Assembly (NCBI RefSeq): GCF_027497255.1
Contig: NZ_CP114903.1
Location: 310,001-374,000 of the forward strand
DNA from: Micromonospora sp. WMMD882
GTDB lineage: Bacteria > Actinomycetota > Actinomycetes > Mycobacteriales > Micromonosporaceae
Length of the DNA stretch: 64,000 nt
Direction of reading: 5' to 3'
In this document: in pieces, positions 51,410 to 61,508 of the stretch
How the letters are laid out: every line of letters starts with the position of its first letter
How positions within the stretch are numbered: position 1 is the stretch's first letter
The notes under the pieces: generated by a model
Database searches by the model: none
What the model was told of the DNA's origin: nothing
Seen by the model: only the letters and a program-made list of their open reading frames with translations
Made by a program: the position numbers and the translations under genes

Positions 51410-52503
51410 CCACGTCGTTGAACTTTTACTTCGTCGAGGCCGGTCACGCCGAGTCCCGGCGTGTCGGGCAGCACGACGGTGGGGCCGTCGTAGCGCATTC
51501 CGCCCCGTACCGGGGACCAGGCGAGCCACCAGGCGGCGTCGAGGTCGGACACGGCCGTGGTGCCGTGGGCGGCGGCGAGACTGGCCGCCGCGCCCACGCC
51601 GATCTCGCTTTCCATCATCGAGCCGACGACGGTGCCGACGCCGTGCGCGGCGGCCAGGTCGAGCAGGGTACGGGCCGGTTGCAGGCCGCCGGCCTTGGAG
51701 ATCTTGACGTTGACCAGGTCGGCGGCCCGGCGGCGGATCACCTCGATCAGGTCGCGTGGCCCGTGGACCGCCTCGTCGGCGAGGATCGGCAGTTCGACGT
51801 GGTCGCTGACCCAGGCGAGTCCGTCCAGGTCCCAGTGGGCGACCGGCTGCTCGACGAGTTCGACGTCGAGGCCGGCGTCCTCGATGCCCCGGATGACCCG
51901 GACCGCTTCGCGGGGGGTCCAGCCCTGGTTGGCGTCGAGCCGGATCCGGGTGGACGGGCCGACTGCGGCGCGGACCGCGCGTACGCGTTCCAGGTCGCCG
52001 GCGGCGTCGGCGCCCACCTTGAGCTTGAGGACGGTGAATCCGTCGCTGTGGCGTTGTCTGGCGGCGGCGGCGAGGTCGACGGCGTCGCCGGCGGCGAGGG
52101 TGACGTCGGTGGGGACGCGGCGGTCGGCGCCGCCGAGCAGCCGTACCAGGGGTACGCCGAGTCGGCGGGCGGCGAGGTCGTGCAGGGCGACGTCGACGGC
52201 GGCCTTGGCCGCCTCGTTGCCGGCGACGGCGTGGCGCACGTCGGCGCAGCGGGCGTTGAGGTCGTCGGCGTCGCGGCCGGCGACGACCGGCCCGAGCATC
52301 TCGTGGACGCAGGCCTGGGCGCCGGCGACGGAGGCGCCGGTGACCTGCCAGACCTGGGGGGCCTCGCCGAAGCCGGAGCGGCCGTCGTCGTCGATGATCT
52401 CGACGACGAGGGTGTCCACGGTGGTGGTGCGGCGCAGCGCGGTGACGAACGGGGTGTGTAAGGGGGCGGAAAGCCGGTGGGTGCGCACCGCGGCGATCGT
52501 CAT
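51406..52503 (-). CDS. Dipeptide epimerase (enolase superfamily, muconate-lactonizing subgroup)
   Basis: The 365-residue enzyme has the capping domain (LSAPLHTPFVTALRRTTTVD) and a barrel with the catalytic Lys pair KLKVGAD, metal ligands in RLDANQGW, VELVEQPV and ILADEAVH, and the second catalytic Lys in VNVKISKAGG. The C-terminal SDLDAAWWLAW supplies the Asp-x-Asp motif that grips the dipeptide amino group. Such enzymes epimerise L-Ala-D/L-Glu or similar dipeptides from wall turnover. The next gene encodes an NlpC/P60 protein that could release these dipeptides, which supports a recycling role. TAGGGT lies 7 bases before the ATG. Confidence 0.92.
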   Translation of the reverse strand: MTIAAVRTHRLSAPLHTPFVTALRRTTTVDTLVVEIIDDDGRSGFGEAPQVWQVTGASVAGAQACVHEMLGPVVAGRDADDLNARCADVRHAVAGNEAAKAAVDVALHDLAARRLGVPLVRLLGGADRRVPTDVTLAAGDAVDLAAAARQRHSDGFTVLKLKVGADAAGDLERVRAVRAAVGPSTRIRLDANQGWTPREAVRVIRGIEDAGLDVELVEQPVAHWDLDGLAWVSDHVELPILADEAVHGPRDLIEVIRRRAADLVNVKISKAGGLQPARTLLDLAAAHGVGTVVGSMMESEIGVGAAASLAAAHGTTAVSDLDAAWWLAWSPVRGGMRYDGPTVVLPDTPGLGVTGLDEVKVQRRG

Positions 52504-52510
52504 GTCCGGC

Positions 52511-52516
52511 ACCCTA
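52511..52516 (-). promoter_or_regulatory. -10 hexamer of a leaderless promoter (dipeptide epimerase)
   Basis: TAGGGT on the minus strand (52516-52511) ends 7 bases before the ATG at 52503. There is no ribosome binding site. Confidence 0.55.
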
Positions 52517-52610
52517 TACGCGGCCGGGCGTCGCGCGCGGGCCGGCGGTTGGCGGGGCCGGGCGCGATCGGGCGTCGGGCGGGGACGGGCGGGTGGCGGG
52601 GACGTCGGCG

Positions 52611-53537
52611 TCAGGCGGCGGGGCGCAGGGCGTGGCGGGCGGCCCAGACCTGGGCGGAGATGTCGGCGAGCAGCCGGCAGGCGTCGTCGTCGGGGAGGTC
52701 GGTGGTGGCGCAGACGACGACGAGGTAGGGGGGCGCGTCGTGGGGGAAGACCACGCCGGCGCCGTGTCGGATGCCGCGGATCCAGCCGTTCTTGTGGGCG
52801 ATGCGGGTGCCGGGGGGTAGTCCGGCGGGGAGGTCCTCGCGGAACTGTTGGGCGCAGAGCACGTCGAGCATTGCGGCGCAACTCGCCGGGGTGGCGATGG
52901 CGGGGCGCGGCGGGGTGGCCGCCGGGGTCGTGTCGGCCGGTGGGGTCGTCGCCGGTGGGGTCGGGGCGGGTGCGGTCGGGGCGGGTGCGGTCGTCGCGCC
53001 GAGGGTGAGCGCGCCGAGCAGGGCGGCCAGGTCGGCGGCGGTGACGATGTTGCTGATGCCGGCCTCGCGGGCGGCGAAGTCCTCGATGCCGCGCGCGGTG
53101 ACGCTGTGTCGGGCGCCGGCGGCCGTCCAGGCGTCGGTGACGGCGGGGACGCCGACGTGGCCGAGGAGGATGTTGGTGGCGAGGTTGCTGGAGCGGACGA
53201 TCATCCGTTCGGCGAGCCAGCGCAGCGGGGCGGTCTGCCCGAGGCGACGCCAGACGGCGTCGTCGTTGTCGTAGTGCGGGGTGAGGGAGAAGCGGGGCGC
53301 GTCGGGTCGGGCGGAGGGGAAGTCGTTGCGTACCGGCACGGGGGTGTCCAGGTCGAGTCGGCCGGTGTCGGCGGCCCGGTGGAGGGCGGCGAGGATGGCG
53401 ACCTTCATGGTGCTGGCGGCGTAGTGGGTGGCGTGCGGGGCGCGGGTCCAGGTGGGGGTGGCGCCGGGGCGGCCGACGTAGGTGGAGACGGTGCCGGGCA
53501 CGTCGGCCAGTCGGGTGTCGAGCTCGTGCCAGGTCAT
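52611..53537 (-). CDS. Class A beta-lactamase-like serine hydrolase with an internal Pro/Thr insert
   Basis: The 308-residue protein has the penicillin-recognising fold with the SxxK motif STMK (42-45), an SDN-like SSN (116-118) and a KTG-like HKNG (248-251). The E166xxxN motif is not in register: EAGISN has one extra residue. There is no signal peptide, so it seems cytosolic, which is unusual for a beta-lactamase. A low-complexity insert rich in Thr, Pro and Ala (about 181-216) splits the domain between the omega loop and the KTG-like strand. It may be a peptidase or esterase rather than a resistance enzyme. TACGGT lies 7 bases before the ATG. Confidence 0.85.
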   Translation of the reverse strand: MTWHELDTRLADVPGTVSTYVGRPGATPTWTRAPHATHYAASTMKVAILAALHRAADTGRLDLDTPVPVRNDFPSARPDAPRFSLTPHYDNDDAVWRRLGQTAPLRWLAERMIVRSSNLATNILLGHVGVPAVTDAWTAAGARHSVTARGIEDFAAREAGISNIVTAADLAALLGALTLGATTAPAPTAPAPTPPATTPPADTTPAATPPRPAIATPASCAAMLDVLCAQQFREDLPAGLPPGTRIAHKNGWIRGIRHGAGVVFPHDAPPYLVVVCATTDLPDDDACRLLADISAQVWAARHALRPAA

Positions 53538-53544
53538 GGCGGTG

Positions 53545-53550
53545 ACCGTA
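53545..53550 (-). promoter_or_regulatory. -10 hexamer of a leaderless promoter (beta-lactamase-like gene)
   Basis: TACGGT on the minus strand (53550-53545) ends 7 bases before the ATG at 53537, and no ribosome binding site is present. It also falls 3' of the typA gene stop. Confidence 0.5.
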
Positions 53551-53591
53551 GCGGACGGGGGCGGGCCGGGTGGCCCGTCCCCCGTCGCCGG

Positions 53592-55460
<1,869 letters not shown>

Positions 55461-55580
55461 GCCTCCCATCCTCCCGCCCGCCGGGTTGGGCCGCGGCGTC
55501 GGGGTGGCACCGGAACCGGTCCGGGTCCCGGGTGAAACTCCTGTCACACTCGGTAGAGGGCCTGTCATGCTGGGCTCCGT

Positions 55581-57032
55581 GTGTCGGGGGCTGATGTGCA
55601 CGATCTGGTGAGTCTGCTTGAGCACCTGCCGGCCCAGTGGGTCTACCTGGTCGCCGCCCTGGTCGTGGCCGGGGAGACGGCGTTGCTGGTGGGGCTGGTG
55701 GCGCCGGGTGAGGCGACGTTGCTGCTGGTGGGTTTCCTGGCGTACGCGGGGACGCTGCGGCTGGGGCCGGCGGTGCTGGCGATGGTGGTGGCGGCGGTGG
55801 CGGGTGACGCGTTGGCGTTCCGGTCGGGCCGGCGGTACGGGCCGCGGCTGCGTGCCTCGCGGTGGGGGGCGCGGGTGGGGTCGGGGCGGTGGGGGCGGGC
55901 GGACGCGATGTTGGGCCGGCTGGGTGGGCGGGGGGTGTTCGCGGCGCGGTGGGTGGCGTTCGCCCGGACCCTGGTGCCCCGGCTGGCGGGGGCGGCGGGC
56001 ATGCCGTACCGGCGGTTCCTGCCGTGGAACGTCGCCGGAGTGGTGACCTGGGTGGGCGGTTCGGTGCTGGTGGGCTTCCTGGCCGGCGGGTCGTACCGGA
56101 CGGTGTCGGCGTATCTGGGGCGGGCCACCGGGGCGGTGCTGGTGCTGGCCGGGTGTGTGCTGGCGATCGTGCTGGCGGGGCGCTGGCTGGGGCGTAATCC
56201 GGATCCGGTGCGGGCGTTGTTCGACCGGGCGGTGGCGGTGCCGCCGCTGAGCTGGGTGACCCGCCGCTACGGGGTGCTGTTGTTCCTGCTCGGCGCCCGG
56301 ATAGGCGCGACCTGGACGCTGCTGCTGAATCTGACGGTGGGGTTGGCGTTGCTGTTCGGGGCGGGGTTCGGGATGGCCGGGCTGCTCGGTCTGGTGGTCC
56401 GGCACAGTGGGTTGGCGGCGGTGGACACGGCGATCGCCGGGTGGTTCGCGGCGCGGCGTACGGCGGGGGTGGTGGAGGTCGGTCTGGCGGTGGTGTCGGC
56501 GTTGCGGGGCGCGGTGCTGATCGCGGTGATCGTGGTGGTGGCTGCGGCGCTGGGGTGGCGGCGGCGGGTCTGCCGGGCCGATCTGCTCGGGCTGCTGGGC
56601 ACGGTGGGCGCGTTCGTGCCGACGGTGGTGGTGGCGGTGGTGGCGGATCTGACCCGGCCGGCGGGGACGTCGCTGTTTCCGACCCAGAACGCCGTGGTGT
56701 CGGCTGGTTTCTGCACGTTGGCCTGGCTGCTGGCGCGGGGCTCGCGGTGGCCGGTGGCGGTGGCGGTGTGGACGGCCGCGGCGGTCGGTATCGCCGGTGT
56801 CGGTCTGGCGCGGCTGTACCTGGGGTTGAGCTCGGCCAGCGGGACGGTCGGGTCGGTGCTGCTGGGGGTGTTGTGGACGGTGGTGTTCGTGGTGGCCTGG
56901 GCGACGCGGGCCCGGGCCGTCCGGGCCGCCGCGCCGCCCGGTGGCGACTCCGCGCCGGCCGGTGGCGACTCCGCGCCGGCCGGTGGTGACGCGGTGACGC
57001 CTGCCGGTTCGTCCGGAGCGGGGACCCGGTGA
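55581..57032 (+). CDS. DedA-type membrane protein fused to a catalytically degenerate PAP2-like domain
   Basis: The 483-residue protein has two membrane halves. The first 200 residues are a DedA (SNARE-associated/VTT) domain: [24 protein letters not shown] and [36 protein letters not shown]. DedA proteins are proton-coupled lipid flippases. The second half (about 215-450) follows PAP2 phosphatase topology, but the active-site motifs have decayed. The usual KxxxRP, PSGH and SRxxxxxHxxxD are replaced by [18 protein letters not shown] and [16 protein letters not shown], with no His. Lipid transport or binding without phosphatase activity is likely. The tail repeats GGDSAPA. The start is GTG 55581 or 55596. 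Confidence 0.85.
   Translation: MSGADVHDLVSLLEHLPAQWVYLVAALVVAGETALLVGLVAPGEATLLLVGFLAYAGTLRLGPAVLAMVVAAVAGDALAFRSGRRYGPRLRASRWGARVGSGRWGRADAMLGRLGGRGVFAARWVAFARTLVPRLAGAAGMPYRRFLPWNVAGVVTWVGGSVLVGFLAGGSYRTVSAYLGRATGAVLVLAGCVLAIVLAGRWLGRNPDPVRALFDRAVAVPPLSWVTRRYGVLLFLLGARIGATWTLLLNLTVGLALLFGAGFGMAGLLGLVVRHSGLAAVDTAIAGWFAARRTAGVVEVGLAVVSALRGAVLIAVIVVVAAALGWRRRVCRADLLGLLGTVGAFVPTVVVAVVADLTRPAGTSLFPTQNAVVSAGFCTLAWLLARGSRWPVAVAVWTAAAVGIAGVGLARLYLGLSSASGTVGSVLLGVLWTVVFVVAWATRARAVRAAAPPGGDSAPAGGDSAPAGGDAVTPAGSSGAGTR
56940..56981 (+). repeat. 21-bp tandem repeat in the C-terminal tail
   Basis: Two exact in-frame copies of a 21-bp unit starting GGTGGCGACTCCGCGCCGGC, plus a partial third, encode GGDSAPA repeats at the end of the DedA/PAP2-like protein. 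Confidence 0.85.
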
Positions 57033-57198
57033 CGGCGGCCGGATCGTCCGCGGCGGTGGCACGGGGGGCCTCCGGCCGACGAGCGCCGGGCATCGAGGTG
57101 AACGAATCGCGTCCGGGAGGTTGCCAACCACGGTCGTCCTGGTGAGGATCACCGGGCCGGCCGTCTCCGTGGCCGGCCCGGCGACAAGGAGTCCCCTC

Positions 57199-58674
57199 AT
57201 GCCTGACGTCAATCGGCGTGGCCTGTTGCGTGGCGCGGCCGTGGTGGCCGGCGGCGCGGTCCTCGGCGGACCGTTCCTCGGGTTCGTGGCCCGCGACGCG
57301 GCCGGCGCCGCCGGCCGTCGCCCGCGTCCCCGTCCGTCCCTCGGGCCGGTGCCCGACCTGCGTGACGGCGCGGTGCGCCTGTGGCTGCCCGACGGGTTCG
57401 CGTACCGGTCGTTCCACGACACCGAGTCCCCGGTGGTGCTCGACGACGGCACCGACCTGCCCGGCCGGCACGACGGCATGGGCGCGTTCCGGGGGCCCGG
57501 CGGCACGGTGCGGTTGGTCCGTAACCACGAGGTCAACAACCCCGGGCCGGCGTTCGGTGACGCCGCCCAGGCGTACGACCCGATGGCCCAGGGCGGCACC
57601 ACCACCGTGGAGGTGACCCGTTCCGGCGTGGTGCGGCGGGCCTGGACCAGCCTGAACGGCACGATGATGAACTGCTCCGGCGGCCGGATGCCGTGGGGGA
57701 GCTGGATCTCCTGCGAGGAGACGGTCAACGGGCCGGACGTCGGCCCGGACTTCACCGGCGCGTCGAACGTGCCGTTGACCAGACCGCACGGTTTCGTCTT
57801 CGAGGTGCCCGCCGACGGACGCTCGGACCGGCAGCCGGTCACCGCGGCCGGCCGGTTCGCCCACGAGTCGGTGGCCTACGATCCGCGGGGCGGGCACCTG
57901 TACCTGACCGAGGACAACTTCGGTTTCCCGTCCGGCTTCTACCGGTACACGCCGCCGGAGGATCCGATGCGGACCGGTCGGCTGGCCGACGGGGGCCGGT
58001 TGCAGATGCTCGCGGTGCGGGGGCGGCCGAACCGGGACCTGGCGGCCGGGCAGCGCCGGCACGCCACGTACCCGGTGGAGTGGGTGGACATCGACGATCC
58101 GGCGCCGACGTTTCCGTACACGCCCGGTGAGACCGCGCCGACCAGCAACGACACCGCTCTGACGTACGTGGCGCGGCAGGGCTGGTCGCGGGGCGCGGCG
58201 TACTTCTCGCGGTTGGAAGGGGCGGTGTACGACGACGGGGTGGTGTACTTCACCGCGACCCAGGGCGGCGGGCCGGCAGAGCCGTCGACCGGGCCGGTCG
58301 CCGACGGCTACGGCAACGGGCACGGTCAGGTGTGGGCGTACGACTGCCGGGCCGGGGTGCTGCGGCTGGTGTACGAGTCGCCCGGTCCGGACGTGCTGGA
58401 CTTCCCGGACAACGTCACCACCAGCCCGCGCGGCACCCTGGTGGTCTGCGAGGACAACGCGGCGGACAACTTCATCCGGGGGTTGACCCCGCGTGGGGAG
58501 CTGTTCGACATCGCCTTGAACAGGTTGACCAGCAGCACCGGCGTGGACCGGTCGAACGACGAGTTCGCCGGGTCGACGTTCAGCCCGGACGGGCACACCC
58601 TGTTCGTCAACATCCAGGCCAGCCGGGGGATGACCTTCGCGATCTGGGGTGACTGGGCCGGGATCGGGGTGTGA
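57199..58674 (+). CDS. Tat-exported DUF839/PhoX-family protein
   Basis: The 491-residue protein starts with a twin-arginine signal ([19 protein letters not shown], ending near ARDAAGAAG), so it is exported folded. The mature part is the PhoX-type beta-propeller: [70 protein letters not shown] and [17 protein letters not shown]. PhoX enzymes are calcium/iron alkaline phosphatases; the conserved Glu and Cys in WISCEET fit that site. Phosphate release from organic esters outside the cell is probable. GGAG precedes the ATG at 57199. A perfect palindrome terminates the gene. Confidence 0.9.
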   Translation: MPDVNRRGLLRGAAVVAGGAVLGGPFLGFVARDAAGAAGRRPRPRPSLGPVPDLRDGAVRLWLPDGFAYRSFHDTESPVVLDDGTDLPGRHDGMGAFRGPGGTVRLVRNHEVNNPGPAFGDAAQAYDPMAQGGTTTVEVTRSGVVRRAWTSLNGTMMNCSGGRMPWGSWISCEETVNGPDVGPDFTGASNVPLTRPHGFVFEVPADGRSDRQPVTAAGRFAHESVAYDPRGGHLYLTEDNFGFPSGFYRYTPPEDPMRTGRLADGGRLQMLAVRGRPNRDLAAGQRRHATYPVEWVDIDDPAPTFPYTPGETAPTSNDTALTYVARQGWSRGAAYFSRLEGAVYDDGVVYFTATQGGGPAEPSTGPVADGYGNGHGQVWAYDCRAGVLRLVYESPGPDVLDFPDNVTTSPRGTLVVCEDNAADNFIRGLTPRGELFDIALNRLTSSTGVDRSNDEFAGSTFSPDGHTLFVNIQASRGMTFAIWGDWAGIGV

Positions 58675-58716
58675 CCGCGTCGGGTGGCCGGCGGCGCCGC
58701 CGGCCACCCGACGCGG
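58675..58716. terminator. 42-bp perfect palindrome, bidirectional terminator
   Basis: Bases 58675-58695 and 58696-58716 are exact complements with no spacer, starting directly after the stop of the PhoX-like gene and ending 8 bases from the stop of the convergent MMPL gene. Confidence 0.88.
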
Positions 58717-58724
58717 CCGGTGGG

Positions 58725-60851
58725 TCAGCGCGGGGCGGGCTCGTCCGCCGCCGGGGCGGGGGTGTCGGCCCGGTGTTCCGGGCGGATCCGGCCGGGCCAC
58801 CAGAACCGGTCGCCGAGCAGGAACGCCAGGGCCGGCACCAGGACGGTACGGACCAGCAGGGTGTCCAGCAGCACCCCGATGCAGACGATGACGCCGATCT
58901 GGGTGAGCAGGATCAGCGGCAGCACCCCGAGGACGGCGAACACGGCGGCGAGCAGGACGCCCGCGCTGGTGATGACGCCGCCGGTGACCCGTAGCGCGGA
59001 GAGCATGCCGTCGCGGGTGCCGGCCCGGCGGGCGTCCTCGCGGGCCCGGGTGACCAGAAAGATGTTGTAGTCGACGCCGAGGGCGACGAGGAACACGAAG
59101 GCCAGCAGCAGGACGCCGCTGTCCAGGGCGGGGAAGCCGAGCACGTGGTCGAAGAGCAGCCACGCCGCGCCGAGGCTGGCGAAGAACGACGCCACCACGG
59201 TCAGCACCAGCAGCAGCGGCGCGAGCAGGCCACGCAGCAGCGCCACCAGCACCGCCAGGACGAGCAGCAGGATGATCGGCAGGATGAGCCGCAGGTCCCG
59301 GCCGTTGGCCTCGTCGGAGTCGTGGGTGGCGGCGACGGTGCCGCCGACCACCGCCCCGTCGAAGGCGTCGAGTCCGTCGACCGTGGGCGGCGCGGAGCCG
59401 TCGACGGCGGCGACGGCGTCGCGTAGCGCCACGATGGCCCGGTCGGCGGCGGGGGTGCCGGGCTCGGCGTCGAGCACGACGTCGAGCTGGGCGATGTCGG
59501 CGCCGGTGTCGCCGGGGCGGACGGAGGCGACGCCGGGCACGGCCTCGGCGGCGGCGGCGACGGCCGGCACGGCCGTCGGGGCGGTGAGCACGGCGACCGG
59601 CGCGGTCGCGCCGGCGGGGAAGGCCCGGGCCAGGGTCTGCGCCCCGGCGACGGCCTCGGGCTCCACCCGGAACTGTTCGGTCTCGGACAGGCCGGTGCGG
59701 ATGCCGAGCCCACCGGCGGCGAGGCCGGCCAGCAGCAGCACGGACAGCGCCGCGACCGGGACCGGGCGGCGGACCACGACCGCGCCGAGGCGGCCCCAGA
59801 TCCGTCCCTCCCGGGCGGGGGCGCCGACGCGGGGCACGAACGGCCAGAACAGGCCCCGACCGCACAGCACCAGCGCGGCGGGCAGCACGAACAGCGCGGA
59901 GAGCATGGCGAACAGCACGCCGGTGGCGCAGGCCACGGCGAGGGCCCGGTTGGTCTCCTGCTCGGACAGCAGCAGGGTGAGCACCCCGAGGACGACGGTG
60001 CCGCCGCTGGCCAGGATCGGTTCGGCGGTGCGGCGCAGGGCGGCGCGCATGGCGGTGAACCGGTCGTCGTCGCGGCGCAGCTCCTCCCGGTAGCGGGCGA
60101 TGAGCAGCAGCGCGTAGTCGGTGGCCGCGCCGAAGACCAGCACGCTGGCGATGCCGGTGACCGCGCCGGTCTGCAGGTTGATCCCGACGGCCGGGACGAC
60201 GGTCTCGATGGCGCGCAGGGTGATCTGTTCGGTGGCGGCGACGATGGCCAGCGGCACGATCCACAGCAACGGGCTGCGGTAGGTGATCAGCAGCAGCAGC
60301 GCGACGACGCCGGCGGTGACCGCGAGGAGGGTGACGTCGGCGCCTTCGAAGACCCGGGTGAGGTCGGCGGTGAAGGCGGGCGCGCCGGTCACTTCCGCGC
60401 GCAGCGGGTCGGCCAGGTCGGTGAGGTCGTCGCGGAGCGCGGCGACCTGCTCGGCGACGGCGTCCTGACCGCCGGCGGTGGAGAACGGCACGACGAGCAG
60501 GGCCACCGTGCCGTCCGGGGAGATCTGCGGCGGGGCGACGCGACCGCCGTCGGCGTGCCGGGTCAGCTCGTCGGCGGTGGTGGTGACGGCGGCGCGGTCG
60601 GTGTCGGTGAGCGGGTCGCCGTCGGCGCGGCTGAGCACCACGATCGCCGGTTGCACGTCGGCCGACGGCAGCCGTTCCTGGAGGCGTTCGACCTGGGTAG
60701 ACTGCCACTGGGTGGACAGGCCGGTGGCGGAGACGGGCGGCGGGTTGTCGGGGGTGGGCAGCCCGAAGACGACTCCGCCGACGACGATCGCGGCGACCAC
60801 GGTGAGCCAGGCGGCCAACCGGCCCCGGGCGACGCGGGTGAACAGGGACAT
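58725..60851 (-). CDS. MMPL/RND-family transporter
   Basis: The 708-residue integral membrane protein belongs to the MMPL family. The N-terminal helix (LAAWLTVVAAIVVGGVVFG) is followed by an extracellular domain, then two bundles of helices with the family stretches ATDYALLLIARYREELRRDD and LGVDYNIFLVTRAREDARRAG, which hold the proton-relay Asp-Tyr pairs. Members export lipids, siderophores or drugs. Divergence from a MarR regulator, with a palindrome in the shared promoter, points to an efflux role induced by a small ligand. The start at 60851 has GAGG upstream. Confidence 0.93.
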   Translation of the reverse strand: MSLFTRVARGRLAAWLTVVAAIVVGGVVFGLPTPDNPPPVSATGLSTQWQSTQVERLQERLPSADVQPAIVVLSRADGDPLTDTDRAAVTTTADELTRHADGGRVAPPQISPDGTVALLVVPFSTAGGQDAVAEQVAALRDDLTDLADPLRAEVTGAPAFTADLTRVFEGADVTLLAVTAGVVALLLLITYRSPLLWIVPLAIVAATEQITLRAIETVVPAVGINLQTGAVTGIASVLVFGAATDYALLLIARYREELRRDDDRFTAMRAALRRTAEPILASGGTVVLGVLTLLLSEQETNRALAVACATGVLFAMLSALFVLPAALVLCGRGLFWPFVPRVGAPAREGRIWGRLGAVVVRRPVPVAALSVLLLAGLAAGGLGIRTGLSETEQFRVEPEAVAGAQTLARAFPAGATAPVAVLTAPTAVPAVAAAAEAVPGVASVRPGDTGADIAQLDVVLDAEPGTPAADRAIVALRDAVAAVDGSAPPTVDGLDAFDGAVVGGTVAATHDSDEANGRDLRLILPIILLLVLAVLVALLRGLLAPLLLVLTVVASFFASLGAAWLLFDHVLGFPALDSGVLLLAFVFLVALGVDYNIFLVTRAREDARRAGTRDGMLSALRVTGGVITSAGVLLAAVFAVLGVLPLILLTQIGVIVCIGVLLDTLLVRTVLVPALAFLLGDRFWWPGRIRPEHRADTPAPAADEPAPR

Positions 60852-60873
60852 CGAAGCCTCACCGTCTCAGGAA

Positions 60874-60896
60874 ATACTGCTTCTCAAGTATCTTGA
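60874..60896. promoter_or_regulatory. MarR operator between the MMPL and MarR genes
   Basis: TCAAG-TAT-CTTGA (60884-60896) is a perfect 5-3-5 palindrome, and it overlaps a second inverted pair ATACT (60874-60878) / AGTAT (60887-60891). The TCAAG/CTTGA half sites are typical of MarR-family boxes. It lies 33 bp from the MMPL start and about 80 bp from the MarR start, so it can control both. Confidence 0.6.
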
Positions 60897-60974
60897 TGGT
60901 CGAGATTATCGGCCGGTGCGGTAGGCTGCAACCGCGGACGACCCCGGTGGTCGCGGGAGGAGAAGCGGCGCGAG

Positions 60975-61505
60975 GTGACAGGGCACGGCATGTACCGGCG
61001 GCGCGACACCCGGCGCGAGCAGCTCGTCGCCGAGATCACCAACAACCTCCGGCGGTACGCGGTGGACGCCCAGCACGTCGGCCACGCCTTCGCCGGCCTG
61101 CACGGGCTCAACGGCACCGACCTGCAGGCCCTGATCGCGGTGATGGACGCCGAGCTGCTCGGCGACCCGACCACCCCCGGCCGGCTCGGCGAGCAACTCC
61201 ACCTCTCCTCCGGCGCGGTCACCGCCCTGGTCGACCGGCTGGAACGCGGCGGACACATCCGCCGCGACCGGGGCGCCACCGACCGCCGCAAGATCCTGCT
61301 GCGCTACGCCGACCGGGGCGCCGCCCTGGCGATGGAGTTCTTCCAGCCGCTGGGCTCCCGCACCGACGCCGTGATGGCCGGGTTCACCGACGCCGAGCTG
61401 GAGACCGTGCACCGGTTCATGGTGGGGATGAGCGCCTCCCTGCGGCAGCACCGCGACGCCGTACGGGCCGCCCGCGCCGAGCCACCCGAGCGTACGGAGG
61501 GCTGA
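60975..61505 (+). CDS. MarR family transcriptional regulator
   Basis: The 176-residue protein has the MarR winged helix (LTxxQL-like PTTPGRLGEQLHLSSGAVTALVDRLERGGHIRRDRGATDRRKILLRY is spread over about 70-120, with DRR in the wing). Helices for dimerisation lie on both sides. It probably represses the divergent MMPL exporter gene and itself, and releases DNA on binding a small molecule. Starts at GTG 60975 and ATG 60990 are possible; a purine-rich GGGAGGAGAAG lies upstream. The hydrolase gene follows after 3 bases. Confidence 0.9.
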   Translation: MTGHGMYRRRDTRREQLVAEITNNLRRYAVDAQHVGHAFAGLHGLNGTDLQALIAVMDAELLGDPTTPGRLGEQLHLSSGAVTALVDRLERGGHIRRDRGATDRRKILLRYADRGAALAMEFFQPLGSRTDAVMAGFTDAELETVHRFMVGMSASLRQHRDAVRAARAEPPERTEG

Positions 61506-61508
61506 CCG

